64,000 bases of DNA from Pseudomonadales bacterium (GTDB taxonomy: Bacteria; Pseudomonadota; Gammaproteobacteria; Pseudomonadales; Azotimanducaceae), in the NCBI GenBank assembly GCA_024234635.1, contig JACKNX010000014.1, positions 52,295 to 116,294 of the forward strand, given 5' to 3'. Positions 51,346 to 60,400 of this stretch are shown here, in pieces. Numbering within the stretch: position 1 is the stretch's first letter; each line of letters begins with the position of its first letter. Position numbers and translations under genes: made by a program. The notes beneath the pieces are model-generated. The model saw nothing but the letters and a program-made list of their open reading frames with translations. It was not told the DNA's origin and did no database searches.

Positions 51346-52062
51346 TCAGACCGGTGGTCTGCCGATATCGTCGGCGACGATGCGGCCGTCCTTCAACTGG
51401 ATGTGCCGGCGGGCATAGCGCATCACGATCGGATCGTGCGTGGCGGTGATGATGGTCGTGGCGAACCGTTCGTTCATTGCCCGCAGCAGGCCCAGCAGAC
51501 TTTCAGTGGTCTCCGAATCGAGATTGGCACTGGGCTCGTCGGCGAGCAGCAGCAGCGGTTCGGTGACCAGCGCGCGGGCAACCGCGACCCGTTGCTGCTG
51601 ACCGCCGGACATATCACCCGGGCGACGATCCGCCAGTGCGGCCAGCCCCACGGCGTCCAGCATGCGATCCGCGCGTTCGCGGCGTTCCGTTGCGTCCACA
51701 CCCTGCAGTTGCATGACAAACTCCACGTTTTCCCGTGCTGAAAGGACCGGCAGCAGGTTGTACGCCTGAAAAACAAAGCCAATGCGATGGAGGCGAATGT
51801 GGGCGAGTTCCGCGGCGGATTTGGCGGTCAGACAATCGTCGCCCACCCACACTTCGCCCGACGTGGGGGTGTCCAGTCCGCCGATCAGGTTCAGCAGGGT
51901 CGATTTGCCTGATCCCGATGGCCCCGCGAGGCTGACGAACTCACCTTTGTCCACGGTGAAATCCACGCTATCGAGTGCTCTCACGCGCTGGGCACCATCT
52001 CCGTAGTCCCGGGTCAGTGCCAGCGTACGAACTACGTTTTCGCCTTTCATGTCGTTCTCCAT
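51346..52062 (-). CDS. ABC transporter ATPase, LolD/MacB type
   Basis: A 238-residue ABC ATPase. Walker A is GPSGSGKSTLLN (residues 49-60), the Q-loop FVFQAYNLLPVLSARENVEF near 97-116, the signature MSGGQQQR near 151-158 and Walker B LLLLADEPSANLD near 171-183. The FQ.YNLLP and DEPSANLD text is of the LolD/MacB/FtsE class, which powers FtsX-type permeases and does not carry substrates through a pore. ATG at 52062 or 52050 (with GGAG before it) are both possible. It follows the permease gene (stop 13 bases upstream). Confidence 0.94.
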   Translation of the reverse strand: MENDMKGENVVRTLALTRDYGDGAQRVRALDSVDFTVDKGEFVSLAGPSGSGKSTLLNLIGGLDTPTSGEVWVGDDCLTAKSAAELAHIRLHRIGFVFQAYNLLPVLSARENVEFVMQLQGVDATERRERADRMLDAVGLAALADRRPGDMSGGQQQRVAVARALVTEPLLLLADEPSANLDSETTESLLGLLRAMNERFATTIITATHDPIVMRYARRHIQLKDGRIVADDIGRPPV

Positions 52063-52074
52063 TTTCCTGGACGA

Positions 52075-53301
52075 TCAGGTACGGCCCCTGAGCGCTTCCA
52101 GACCGTTCAGCCGAACGGCTCGCCAGGCCGGGTAGAGACTTGCCGCGAGGCCAAGCAACAACATGGTCACCACCGCACGCTGCACGTCCGCAACGACGAG
52201 ACGTGGAACCATCACCGCCCGCAGGCCGAACATCTCGGCGCCGGCCGCCCAGCGGCTGAGGTCGATGCCATCGCTGAAATACCAGACGGCAAACGTACCG
52301 AGTATCACGCCCAGCGCCAGACCGACCACCATGATCCACATCGACTCGATGACAACCTGAAGCACGATCAGCGAACGTTTCATGCCCAGCACCTGCATCA
52401 ATCCCAGTTCGCGGGTGCGTTCGAGAACCGCGGCGATAAATGTGTTGGCAATACCGAAGGCGAGCGCGGTAAGCAGCACGGCGTACCAGATCCAGATGGC
52501 GCTGTTGGAAAAGCCGATCAACTCCGAGATCTGCGGCATTAGCTGTTCCCAGCGATTGACCACAAGACCTGGCAGGGCATCGCGCAGTGTCTGCTGCCAG
52601 GTGTGCACGGCCCGAGGGTCCGGCAGGCGCAGCGAGACCTCCGTTTGCAGATCGGTGGCGTCCAGCTTCTTCTGCAGCGCCGCGCGACCGGTGAGCGCAA
52701 AGGCCAGTTCCATGCCCGTACCTTCGGCGTCGAATATCCCCACGACGCGAAAACCGAATTCGCGGTTGCGGCCGTGTGGATCCTGCAATGACAGCACCAC
52801 CCGCTTGCCCTCGCCGGTATCCAGGCGGCGGGCAAGCTCCCTGCCCAGCACAAGGCCTGTATCGTCTGCATCCGCCAGCGCTCTTCCCGTGATGACAACC
52901 TTACGCACGAACGACATGTGGGCTTCGTCCGCCGGGTCAATCCCCGCGAGCTGCACGCCGCGGGTTTCACGTTCGCTCTGTATGACGGCGGGTAACAGCA
53001 GGCGTGTCGTCCAGATGACCCGGGCGGAATCCAGAGACAGGGCGACGTCGTCCGGTAGCGTGAAGCCGTGCTCGGCCACGGGGTCTCTGAGCCAGGCATC
53101 GCTGGTGACTTTGAGATCGCCCACAAAGGCATCGATGGCGTCTTCGCGCATGCTGGTTTCCCAGCCGCGCAGAAACGCACTGGCGAACAGGAGGGTGCCC
53201 AGGCCGATGGCAACGGCCAGGCACAACATGGCATTGCGGCGTCGGTAGCGCAGCAGGTTGCGCAACCCCAGGCGGGCGATCATGAGCAGTGGTGTCGTCA
53301 C
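52075..53301 (-). CDS. FtsX/MacB-type permease 1
   Basis: A 408-residue membrane permease with the FtsX topology: one N-terminal helix (AMLCLAVAIGLGTLLFASAF near 24-43), a large external domain (about 60-270) and three C-terminal helices (WYAVLLTALAFGIANTFIAA near 273-292; VVIESMWIMVVGLALGVIL; VVTMLLLGLAASLYPAWR). The loop ANTFIAAVLERTRELGLMQV near 286-305, with ELG, is the part that couples to LolD-type ATPases. It overlaps the second permease by 4 bases. It is the most diverged of the three permeases of the operon. Confidence 0.92.
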   Translation of the reverse strand: MTTPLLMIARLGLRNLLRYRRRNAMLCLAVAIGLGTLLFASAFLRGWETSMREDAIDAFVGDLKVTSDAWLRDPVAEHGFTLPDDVALSLDSARVIWTTRLLLPAVIQSERETRGVQLAGIDPADEAHMSFVRKVVITGRALADADDTGLVLGRELARRLDTGEGKRVVLSLQDPHGRNREFGFRVVGIFDAEGTGMELAFALTGRAALQKKLDATDLQTEVSLRLPDPRAVHTWQQTLRDALPGLVVNRWEQLMPQISELIGFSNSAIWIWYAVLLTALAFGIANTFIAAVLERTRELGLMQVLGMKRSLIVLQVVIESMWIMVVGLALGVILGTFAVWYFSDGIDLSRWAAGAEMFGLRAVMVPRLVVADVQRAVVTMLLLGLAASLYPAWRAVRLNGLEALRGRT

Positions 53302-54509
53302 GTGGCGCGCAAGGCCTCCATGGGCTGGAGTTTACGGATGCGTAGGGTCGGCAGGAATGCGGCAATCTGCGTTGCCGCCAGCATCAGCAGGCTCGGTATC
53401 AGCAGGTCGAACCAGTCGAAGGCGGGATACATGCGAGTGGGCATGTGAAAGCGACGAACAAGCTCGTCTGACACGTCCCCCAACGGAATACCCACATCGT
53501 GGAGCCAGAGCACCAGCGCAGTACCGGCTATGGCGCCGAGCAGGACACCACCCAGGCAGAGCAACGCGGCTTCCGCCTGCATGAGTACTTGCAGGCGTCC
53601 CGGTGTGAGGCCGATAGCCATGAGCATGCCCAGTTCCCGGGTGCGTTCGAATACCGTCATGATGAAGGTATTGACGATGCTGAACGTGACCATGATGCCA
53701 AGCAGGAGGTAGATGAAATAGGCACTGACCCGATCCACTTCGATGGCCTGCTCGAGTTCGGGCATCAGCTCCGGCCAGGCACGCGCGTGCAGGGGGGCAA
53801 ACTGGCGGCTGAGCGAAGCGGCGAGAGCCTTTGCCTCGCCGGGGCGTTTTGCCATGACCACGATGGCACTGGCTTCGTCATCCAGTTCGAAGGCATCCCG
53901 GAACGCGTCGATAGGCACCTGCAGCAGCGAACGGTCGAACTCATCGATACCCGTGGAAATGATGCCGACGACCCGGGGTGCCAGTGCGGCGATGCTGCCT
54001 TCGCGGGTTGTGCCGAGAATGACCAGTTCATCGTTGAGGGTAACGCCGAGATTTCGCGCCAGCAGCGATCCGACAACGGCTTCGTCTGGCGAACCGGCCA
54101 GGTAACGGCCGGATTCGACCATGGAAGGCAGTGATGACCAGGTTCGCTCCGCGTCGGGCACGACGCCGGCAACCCCCGCACCGTAGCTGCGTTCTCCGTG
54201 CGATGCCAGCGCAAAGGTGGCAAGACGCGGGAAGGCAGCGGCGACGGCAGGATCCGCCAGGAGGATTTCGGTGAGATCGCGGGCGTGCTCGACCACGGCG
54301 GCCAGACGTGGGTTGTCGAGATAGTCGGCCGCCTGTAGTTGCAGGTGTCCGCTGGCGAGGCGGGTGGCGTTGTCGATCATAATGGCGTACTGACCCGTCT
54401 GCATGGACATGGCAAACACCAGCACCATTACCGCAAAGCCGATGGCCAGAGCGGTGAGGGTGCTGCGACGGCGGTTGCGCCCGAGGTTGCGCCAGGCCAG
54501 GGACAACAT
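53298..54509 (-). CDS. FtsX/MacB-type permease 2
   Basis: A 403-residue permease of the same architecture. Its N-terminus reads AWRNLGRNRRRSTLTALAI, then VFAMSMQTGQYAIMI and GHLQLQAADYLDNP, which matches permease 3 (AWRNLGRNRRRTTLTATAI, VFALSMQSGQYAVMA, GHAQIQTPDYLDNP) almost word for word, so these two are recent paralogues. The ATPase-coupling loop is NTFIMTVFERTRELGMLMAI near 263-282. It overlaps permease 1 (4 bases) and lies 30 bases from permease 3. MacB/LolC/E-like function in the movement of lipids or lipoproteins across the envelope is the usual role of this fold. Confidence 0.92.
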   Translation of the reverse strand: MLSLAWRNLGRNRRRSTLTALAIGFAVMVLVFAMSMQTGQYAIMIDNATRLASGHLQLQAADYLDNPRLAAVVEHARDLTEILLADPAVAAAFPRLATFALASHGERSYGAGVAGVVPDAERTWSSLPSMVESGRYLAGSPDEAVVGSLLARNLGVTLNDELVILGTTREGSIAALAPRVVGIISTGIDEFDRSLLQVPIDAFRDAFELDDEASAIVVMAKRPGEAKALAASLSRQFAPLHARAWPELMPELEQAIEVDRVSAYFIYLLLGIMVTFSIVNTFIMTVFERTRELGMLMAIGLTPGRLQVLMQAEAALLCLGGVLLGAIAGTALVLWLHDVGIPLGDVSDELVRRFHMPTRMYPAFDWFDLLIPSLLMLAATQIAAFLPTLRIRKLQPMEALRAT

Positions 54510-54539
54510 CAGGCGCCCTCCGGGAAGCGGCAGTACCCC

Positions 54540-55763
54540 TCAGATCGCACGCAGTGCCTCCACGGGGTTGAGTCGGCGAATACGCAGGCCGGGAAGATAC
54601 GCGGCGATCTGGGTGCCGGCGAACATGAGAATACAGGGCCAGAGCAGGCTGGCGGGCGCAAACGCAGGATAAAGCCTGGGAGGCATCTGGTAGCGACGCA
54701 CGATATCGCTGGCCGTGTCCGGCAGGGGAATGCCGACGTGACTGAGGCTTACCACGAGCGCCGTAGCCAGCAACGCGCCCAGCAACACGCCACCGCCGCA
54801 GAGCATCACGGACTCCAGCTGAAGCAGGCGCTGCAAGCTGGCCGGCGTCAGACCAACGGCCATCAGCATGCCGAACTCCGGGGTGCGCTCGTAGACGGTC
54901 ATGATGAACGTGTTGACGATGCTGAAGGTAACCATCACCCCCAGCAGAAGAAAGAAGAAATAGCCGCCGAGGCGCTTGATTTCCATCAGGCTGGTAAGTT
55001 CCGGGCGAATCTCGTCCCAGCGCAGCACGCTCAGATTTGCGGGAGCCACGTCAGCGAGCGTCTCGACCAGGCTTGTCACCGTGTCGATGCCTGTACCGAG
55101 AATGATGATGCTGTTCGCTTCATCATGCAGTTCAAACGCTTCCTGGAAGACGGTGAGCGGTACGTGGACCAACGTACGATCGAGTTCCGGCACGCCGCTG
55201 TCGACAAGACCCACCACGGTGAGCGCCAGTGCGGCCACGCTGCTTTCCTTGCCGGTTCCCAGTACCACCAGTTCGCCACCGACCGCCAGGCCGAGATTGG
55301 TGGCCAGATCGATTCCCACAACCGCTTCGGAGGCGGTCTTTGTCAGCAGATACCGTCCACCGTCAGCAATCTGTGAAGGAAGCGCCATGGCGGCGATTTC
55401 CGCCGTGGGGTCAACGGCAATCACCTGCGCGCCCGCCGTGCGTTCGCCTGTGGAAACCAGCGCAAAGGCGGTGGCGCGGGGCAGGGCAGCCCGGATACCG
55501 GGCGCCGCGCGCAAACGGGCTAGCAACGGGCCGAGACCGTCGATTGTCTTACGCACGTCGGGATTGTCGAGATAGTCCGGCGTCTGAATCTGCGCGTGGC
55601 CCGTACCCATGCGGACAATGTTCTCGGCCATCACGGCATACTGACCCGACTGCATGGAAAGCGCGAATACCATGATTGCCACTGAGAAAGCGATTGCGGT
55701 CGCCGTAAGCGTTGTGCGCCGTCGATTACGGCCGAGATTGCGCCAGGCAATGGCGGTCAGCAT
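54540..55763 (-). CDS. FtsX/MacB-type permease 3
   Basis: A 407-residue permease, paralogous to permease 2. One N-terminal helix (TATAIAFSVAIMVFALSMQS), an external domain of about 220 residues and three C-terminal helices; the ATPase-coupling loop is NTFIMTVYERTPEFGMLMAV near 266-285 with the ELG position changed to EFG. Lol systems normally have two permease subunits (LolC and LolE) or a homodimer (LolF/MacB). Three in a row with a single ATPase is unusual. It lies 61 bases after the LolA-like gene. Confidence 0.92.
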   Translation of the reverse strand: MLTAIAWRNLGRNRRRTTLTATAIAFSVAIMVFALSMQSGQYAVMAENIVRMGTGHAQIQTPDYLDNPDVRKTIDGLGPLLARLRAAPGIRAALPRATAFALVSTGERTAGAQVIAVDPTAEIAAMALPSQIADGGRYLLTKTASEAVVGIDLATNLGLAVGGELVVLGTGKESSVAALALTVVGLVDSGVPELDRTLVHVPLTVFQEAFELHDEANSIIILGTGIDTVTSLVETLADVAPANLSVLRWDEIRPELTSLMEIKRLGGYFFFLLLGVMVTFSIVNTFIMTVYERTPEFGMLMAVGLTPASLQRLLQLESVMLCGGGVLLGALLATALVVSLSHVGIPLPDTASDIVRRYQMPPRLYPAFAPASLLWPCILMFAGTQIAAYLPGLRIRRLNPVEALRAI

Positions 55764-55824
55764 GTGATGGGCAGCGCCACGAGATTCATGTTTGTCGGTC
55801 TGTCACGGCGCAATGCTCAACCGG

Positions 55825-56628
55825 TCACTGTGCGTTGCGCAGGGCGAACTGGGTGAACATCCGGTCGTCGATCGGGATGTCGAAAGCGGCGGTCTTGTAT
55901 GCCAGTTCGGTGTAGTGGCCGGACTCCTCGAGGTCTTCCATGCGCATGCGTGTGGCGAAAGTGCGTCCGCCGAGATCCCCGACCTGCAGCGCTGTCATGC
56001 GTTTCAGGGGCAGGAGGTCCTGATCGAAATAGGTGACTTCCATCAGCACAAGGTCGTCCCGCAGACGCAATCTCTCCTTGCCCCAGACCACAGGTGCGTC
56101 CGCATGCGGGACGGCATCGATCGTGTAGATGACATGTTCGTCCTCCGTCTGCTCCGATACCAGTGTGAGGGTGTAGTGCACCAGTAGTTCGTCGCTGCGC
56201 GACAGATCGTTGTAGGAAAAGTCCGAACCCGCCCAGCTCTGCGACATCATGCTGGCGGGCAGCCTCACAACGCGATTCAGTTTCGGAGTAAAAGTCCACA
56301 TCTCCCGCGCCAGTTTCAGGGTTGCGTTGCCAGCGTCCTTGTCGGGCGCCGTGAAACGTATGAGGGCGTCCTCCCGACCGCGTGTCCATGCAACGAGGGA
56401 ACTGGTTTTCTCCCAGTCCGGGCGATGTACCGTCATCGTGAGTTCGGTATGACTGGTCATGCCACGGGTGAGGTCGATGGCGCCGGCGACGAGTTCGTGT
56501 GCGCGGTCGATGGTTTCCCGTGTCTGGGCTACTTGTGCGCAAAGTAGGCTACCTGATATGCACAGATGCGACAGGACGGCGGGAAGACGTGCAATCCGCA
56601 ACCAGGACGGTGTCATCAACCGTATCAC
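55825..56628 (-). CDS. LolA-like outer-membrane lipoprotein-sorting family protein
   Basis: A 267-residue periplasmic protein. GTG at 56628 (with AAGGA eight bases before) or ATG at 56616 is the start; a signal peptide (IARLPAVLSHLCISGSLLCA) precedes the mature chain. The LolA/LolB/LppX-type half-barrel is seen in TSHTELTMTVHRPDWEKTSS near 58-77, KDAGNATLKLAREMWTFTPK near 96-115, RLPASMMSQSWAGSDFSYND near 121-140 (the SMMQSWMGSDFT signature of the outer-membrane lipoprotein-sorting family, COG2834) and RLRDDLVLMEVTYFDQDLLP. These proteins carry acyl lipids across the periplasm. It is the first gene of the operon, divergent from tetR. Confidence 0.9.
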   Translation of the reverse strand: MIRLMTPSWLRIARLPAVLSHLCISGSLLCAQVAQTRETIDRAHELVAGAIDLTRGMTSHTELTMTVHRPDWEKTSSLVAWTRGREDALIRFTAPDKDAGNATLKLAREMWTFTPKLNRVVRLPASMMSQSWAGSDFSYNDLSRSDELLVHYTLTLVSEQTEDEHVIYTIDAVPHADAPVVWGKERLRLRDDLVLMEVTYFDQDLLPLKRMTALQVGDLGGRTFATRMRMEDLEESGHYTELAYKTAAFDIPIDDRMFTQFALRNAQ

Positions 56629-56658
56629 GATGCGTCCTTTTCATGGATTAAGTCAAAG

Positions 56659-56675
56659 TTTAGACTCGGTCTAAA
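56659..56675. promoter_or_regulatory. TetR-type operator in the divergent promoter region
   Basis: TTTAGAC-TCG-GTCTAAA is a perfect 7-base inverted repeat with a 3-base spacer. It lies in the 65-base gap between the LolA-like gene (start 56628) and tetR (start 56694), the classic position for a repressor that controls both itself and the divergent operon. It is the only strong dyad in the gap. AT-rich flanks overlap probable -10/-35 boxes on both strands. Confidence 0.75.
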
Positions 56676-56693
56676 TTCGTTGGCAAGTCTGGA

Positions 56694-57359
56694 ATGGCAA
56701 GAGCAGCTGAACGGGAACCTGGCGCGGAGGCGAGGTCCGGCAGTGTTTCGGGGGGACTACGGGCGCGAAATAAAGCCATCGTTCAGGCGAGGATACTGGG
56801 CGGCGCCGCGGCGCTGATCGGTGCTCGCGGATTCGACGCCGTGAGCATGCACGAGATTGCCCGGGCGGCGGAGGTCTCGTATCAGACGCTCTACAACTAC
56901 TTTCCTGGCAAGGCGATGATCGCCGCTGCCTTTCTGGGGCAGGAAGGCGAGCGCATAGGCAATGAACTGGAGACGCTGCTGCAGAAACCATGGCCGGGAC
57001 TTCTGGTGCTGACGCAACGGGCCAACAGTCGCCTTGTCAGCCTGTATCGGCCGGAAAGCAAACGGCTGTGGCAGGCTGTGATGGCGGAGTTTCTTCTCAA
57101 CGTGGGGGAGATCGGGTCAGCGCTCGAGCAGCTCAAGGCGCCCATAGTTCGTTGGTGGTTTCGTGTACTTTCGGAAGGCCGGAGGCGTGGCGAGTTGCAG
57201 GACAATGTGCCATTGGAGGCACTGACCGGATTGCTGTTCAAGGTGCTTGACGCTGATGTGCTGCAATACCTCCTCACCGACGAAAGTCAGGCGTCTCTGC
57301 GACGACGGAAGAATGCGGATATCCGGCTTCTCCTCGGCCCCTATCTCGTCGGATCGTGA
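56694..57359 (+). CDS. TetR-family transcriptional regulator
   Basis: A 221-residue TetR-family repressor. The N-terminal helix-turn-helix is at about residues 43-75 (GARGFDAVSMHEIARAAEVS, then YQTLYNYFPGKAMIAAAF with the characteristic YxxLYxYFxxK). The C-terminal domain (about 85-221) would bind a lipid-like or hydrophobic effector. It is divergent from, and 65 bases away from, the Lol-like export operon, with an operator-like dyad between them, so it probably represses that operon until its ligand appears. The start ATG at 56694 lacks a strong ribosome binding site. Ligand unknown. Confidence 0.93.
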   Translation: MARAAEREPGAEARSGSVSGGLRARNKAIVQARILGGAAALIGARGFDAVSMHEIARAAEVSYQTLYNYFPGKAMIAAAFLGQEGERIGNELETLLQKPWPGLLVLTQRANSRLVSLYRPESKRLWQAVMAEFLLNVGEIGSALEQLKAPIVRWWFRVLSEGRRRGELQDNVPLEALTGLLFKVLDADVLQYLLTDESQASLRRRKNADIRLLLGPYLVGS

Positions 57360-57479
57360 TACGGCGTGGGGCGGCTTCCTCGCAAGGTCCACGCCGCTGC
57401 TTCAGCGATCCTCTGTATGCTCGGAGGACCGCACAGCATCACGCATCCAGGGGGATGCGGAGTCACGTCGCCTACCTGG

Positions 57480-60400
57480 CTACCTCATGGTAACGGCTGC
57501 TTGCTGGCGAGCCGGGTTCAGGTCGCGCCAGTGGGCGTGGTAGTAATCGAGGATGCACTCCTCCACCACCGCGATCGCATGGGAATCCAACATTCCGGAG
57601 CAGGCGGCAATCCGTCGCAGATTCTCCGGCAGCTCGAACAGCTGAACCCATTCGTACTCCGTTCCGGGGTTCCTAGGAACGCTCGCGAGTATATCTCCGA
57701 GCCATGCGGAGAGAGTTTCCTCCGCCGATTCGGGTGTAAGCAGCTTTCGCAGGATGACATCGCATACGGGCGTTGCGGCGTTCTCCTGCAACCGTTGCAT
57801 CGCCATGCATAGCGATGAATGGGGATCCCGGAAAAGGCTCAGCAGTCGCATCGCATATGGATCGGGAACAATTCCAGCCGCGTCCAGAGTGCGAATACAG
57901 AAGGTCAGGATGAAGGCAAATTCTTCGACTGGTCCCCGTTGTGTCGTCAGCGCCCAGGGTCGTCCCAGTACGCCATCCTGGTGCGCACTTCGCTTCCAGA
58001 GCCAACGGCCATTGTTCAGGATCTGTGCAATCTTCATGGCTCCGTGGATCTTTTCGACATCGGGCGCCAGTTCCGCGTATCCCATCTTCTCCAGTTGCGA
58101 GCGGAACACCCTGAACAGTGCGGGCGAGTCCTGCACCTGGAGTAGACCCACCACCAGATCCCGCACCGTCTTGTGGATTCCCCCGCTTCGGCGAAGGAAA
58201 TGAACCGCGGATGTGACGTTGATGTTGAGCAGGTCGACCATCTCTTCAAGATCGCCAGAACCCATGTCCCGGGAACTCACCAGCAACTGCTTCACCACTC
58301 TGGCGTCAAGCAGTTGCAGGTCCAGAGCTGAAATCGACCGGAAGGTCCTTAGTGCCTCGGCTTCCTTCCCTTCGCCCTCCTGTGACAGCGTGCCGCCCAT
58401 GGCGTGATACAGCGAAACCTTGTTCAGAATGTCGCGTCCTGTCGCGGAGAGCGACAGGTCCTGTTCGGTCAGGGCGCGTGCCAGTGACCCGACGTTGACG
58501 AGGTGTTCGACAAGACGGGGATCCCTGGACTGTTTCGCAGAGAGCACCTCGAAGTCTCCCATCGAGAGTTCAGGGAGATTTTCGTTCAGAATGCGCACGC
58601 CGGTTATCGTACGTTCGATTCGCAGTTTCTCGGTGAAACTGTAGGCGAATACCAGGCCGTAGTCGCTGACCGCATGAGCACCCGGACTCCGTTCCACAAA
58701 CGTCGTCGGCTTGGCTGTTAGAGCCATTTTACCGCCAGCGATGAAGGCCTCGTAGCCACTGCTGCCCTGAAAAAGTCGGTACAGGTTCGGCAGGTGGGCA
58801 ACATCCTCAATCTTCAGGACAACAGTTGTATTGGTGACAGCGTTGTCGATGACAACAAATCCCTTAACGCCGTAAAGATCAATTGGGAGTTCATCCGCAA
58901 TCACCAGATTATCCGCGCACGCCACCAGCCTCACTTTGTCCGGATTGCCAGCACAGATATTGCCGTGGCCAACGTCATACTGGGGATGTCCGCGGAAATA
59001 GGAGAGCATGTTTCTGCCGGGAACGCCGAAATCTTCGAATCGCGTACCGGAATCCATCACCGCCGTTGCGACCCTAACGCCCTGCGCGTCGCTGGCATTC
59101 CATGGCTGCGCCCGGGACAGAAGGTGTTCGGCCAGATTGCCTCTTTCCAGCGTAGGCGGAACCACTGCGTCGAAGTAACTTTCCCGGAAAATGACACAGC
59201 CCGACTCCCAGGCCAGCCTACCAGGTGCACTGGCGAGCTGCTCATAGGCCGGCTCGTCCGGCTTTTCCACGAATCGGCTGACTTCATACGAGCGCGAGCC
59301 ATCGATGCTCCGCGTGTACTTCATATGACCGAAACGGCCATCCCTGGGCGTCTCCGCCGAGACGGGCCTGCCGATACTGACCAGTGTGGCGTTTTCCCTG
59401 GCAGTGATCAGTGCACTGACGATCGCGGCCTGGAACTTCGTATACGGTTCTATGACGTTGTCCGCCATGCTGACGATGATCAGTCGTTCGTCCTCCGCAT
59501 CGTTGCCAGCGGGAAGTCCGGCGCAGGCGAGCTGAACCGCGGGTATGGTTCCTTTCGGTTCCGGCTCGATGACACAGTTTCCTGGCGGTACACCTTCCAT
59601 GGCTGCCTGTGCGGTTGCCTGCTCTACGGCGCTTCTGGCGCAGAAGATGTAGATGCGCTCAGCGGGAATGAGCATGTCGTGTCGAAAGCGGCGGATCGTT
59701 TCCTGGAGAAGACTTCTGTCCCCCAGCAGCGACATGGATACCGGTTTGGGTCGGTTCTCGCAGGAGATTGGCCATAACCGGGAGCCGATTCCGCCAGCAA
59801 GAATAGTGACGTAGGTGTTGCGGACGAGATGGGATACGTAGTAACGGTGCAGGCCCCGCAGACAGAACATGTTCGTCCAGTAGCTGCGGGTATCCGCCTC
59901 GTGTTTGCCGTTGAATGGCCGCTCATAGAATCCATAGCGAAAATAGGGTGGTGTTCCCTGCTTCATGGACAACACCCTGGCTGCCAGATCATGCAGTCTG
60001 GGCTCGAGTGCAGGATCGAGTTGCCCGATCTGCAGTAGGTCAGCTCCCAGCGCCAGTACCTGCGACAAGGCGTCCGTGCGGAATCGGGACAGAGGCTTCC
60101 CGGTGGCGGCTTCGAAGCTCTGCGCGATTTCGCCATCGACACACTGCTTCAGCGCCCATTCCGTAGCTCGCCTGGCGGCATCGATAAAGCGTTGCTCGCC
60201 GGTTTTCCGGCCAACGTGCAGGTAGCCTTCGGTTGCATAGCAGTGAGGATGGAGTTCGCACCGCCCCGTAGACGTCTCAATGAGGCCGCTCTGGTGTTGA
60301 TACGCCAGCCCTGCATCACAGATGGCAATCGCCGCCTGCGTATACCGGCTCTCCCCCGTCACCTCCTGCAAATCAACCAGCGCTTCGGCAACCTTGGTGA

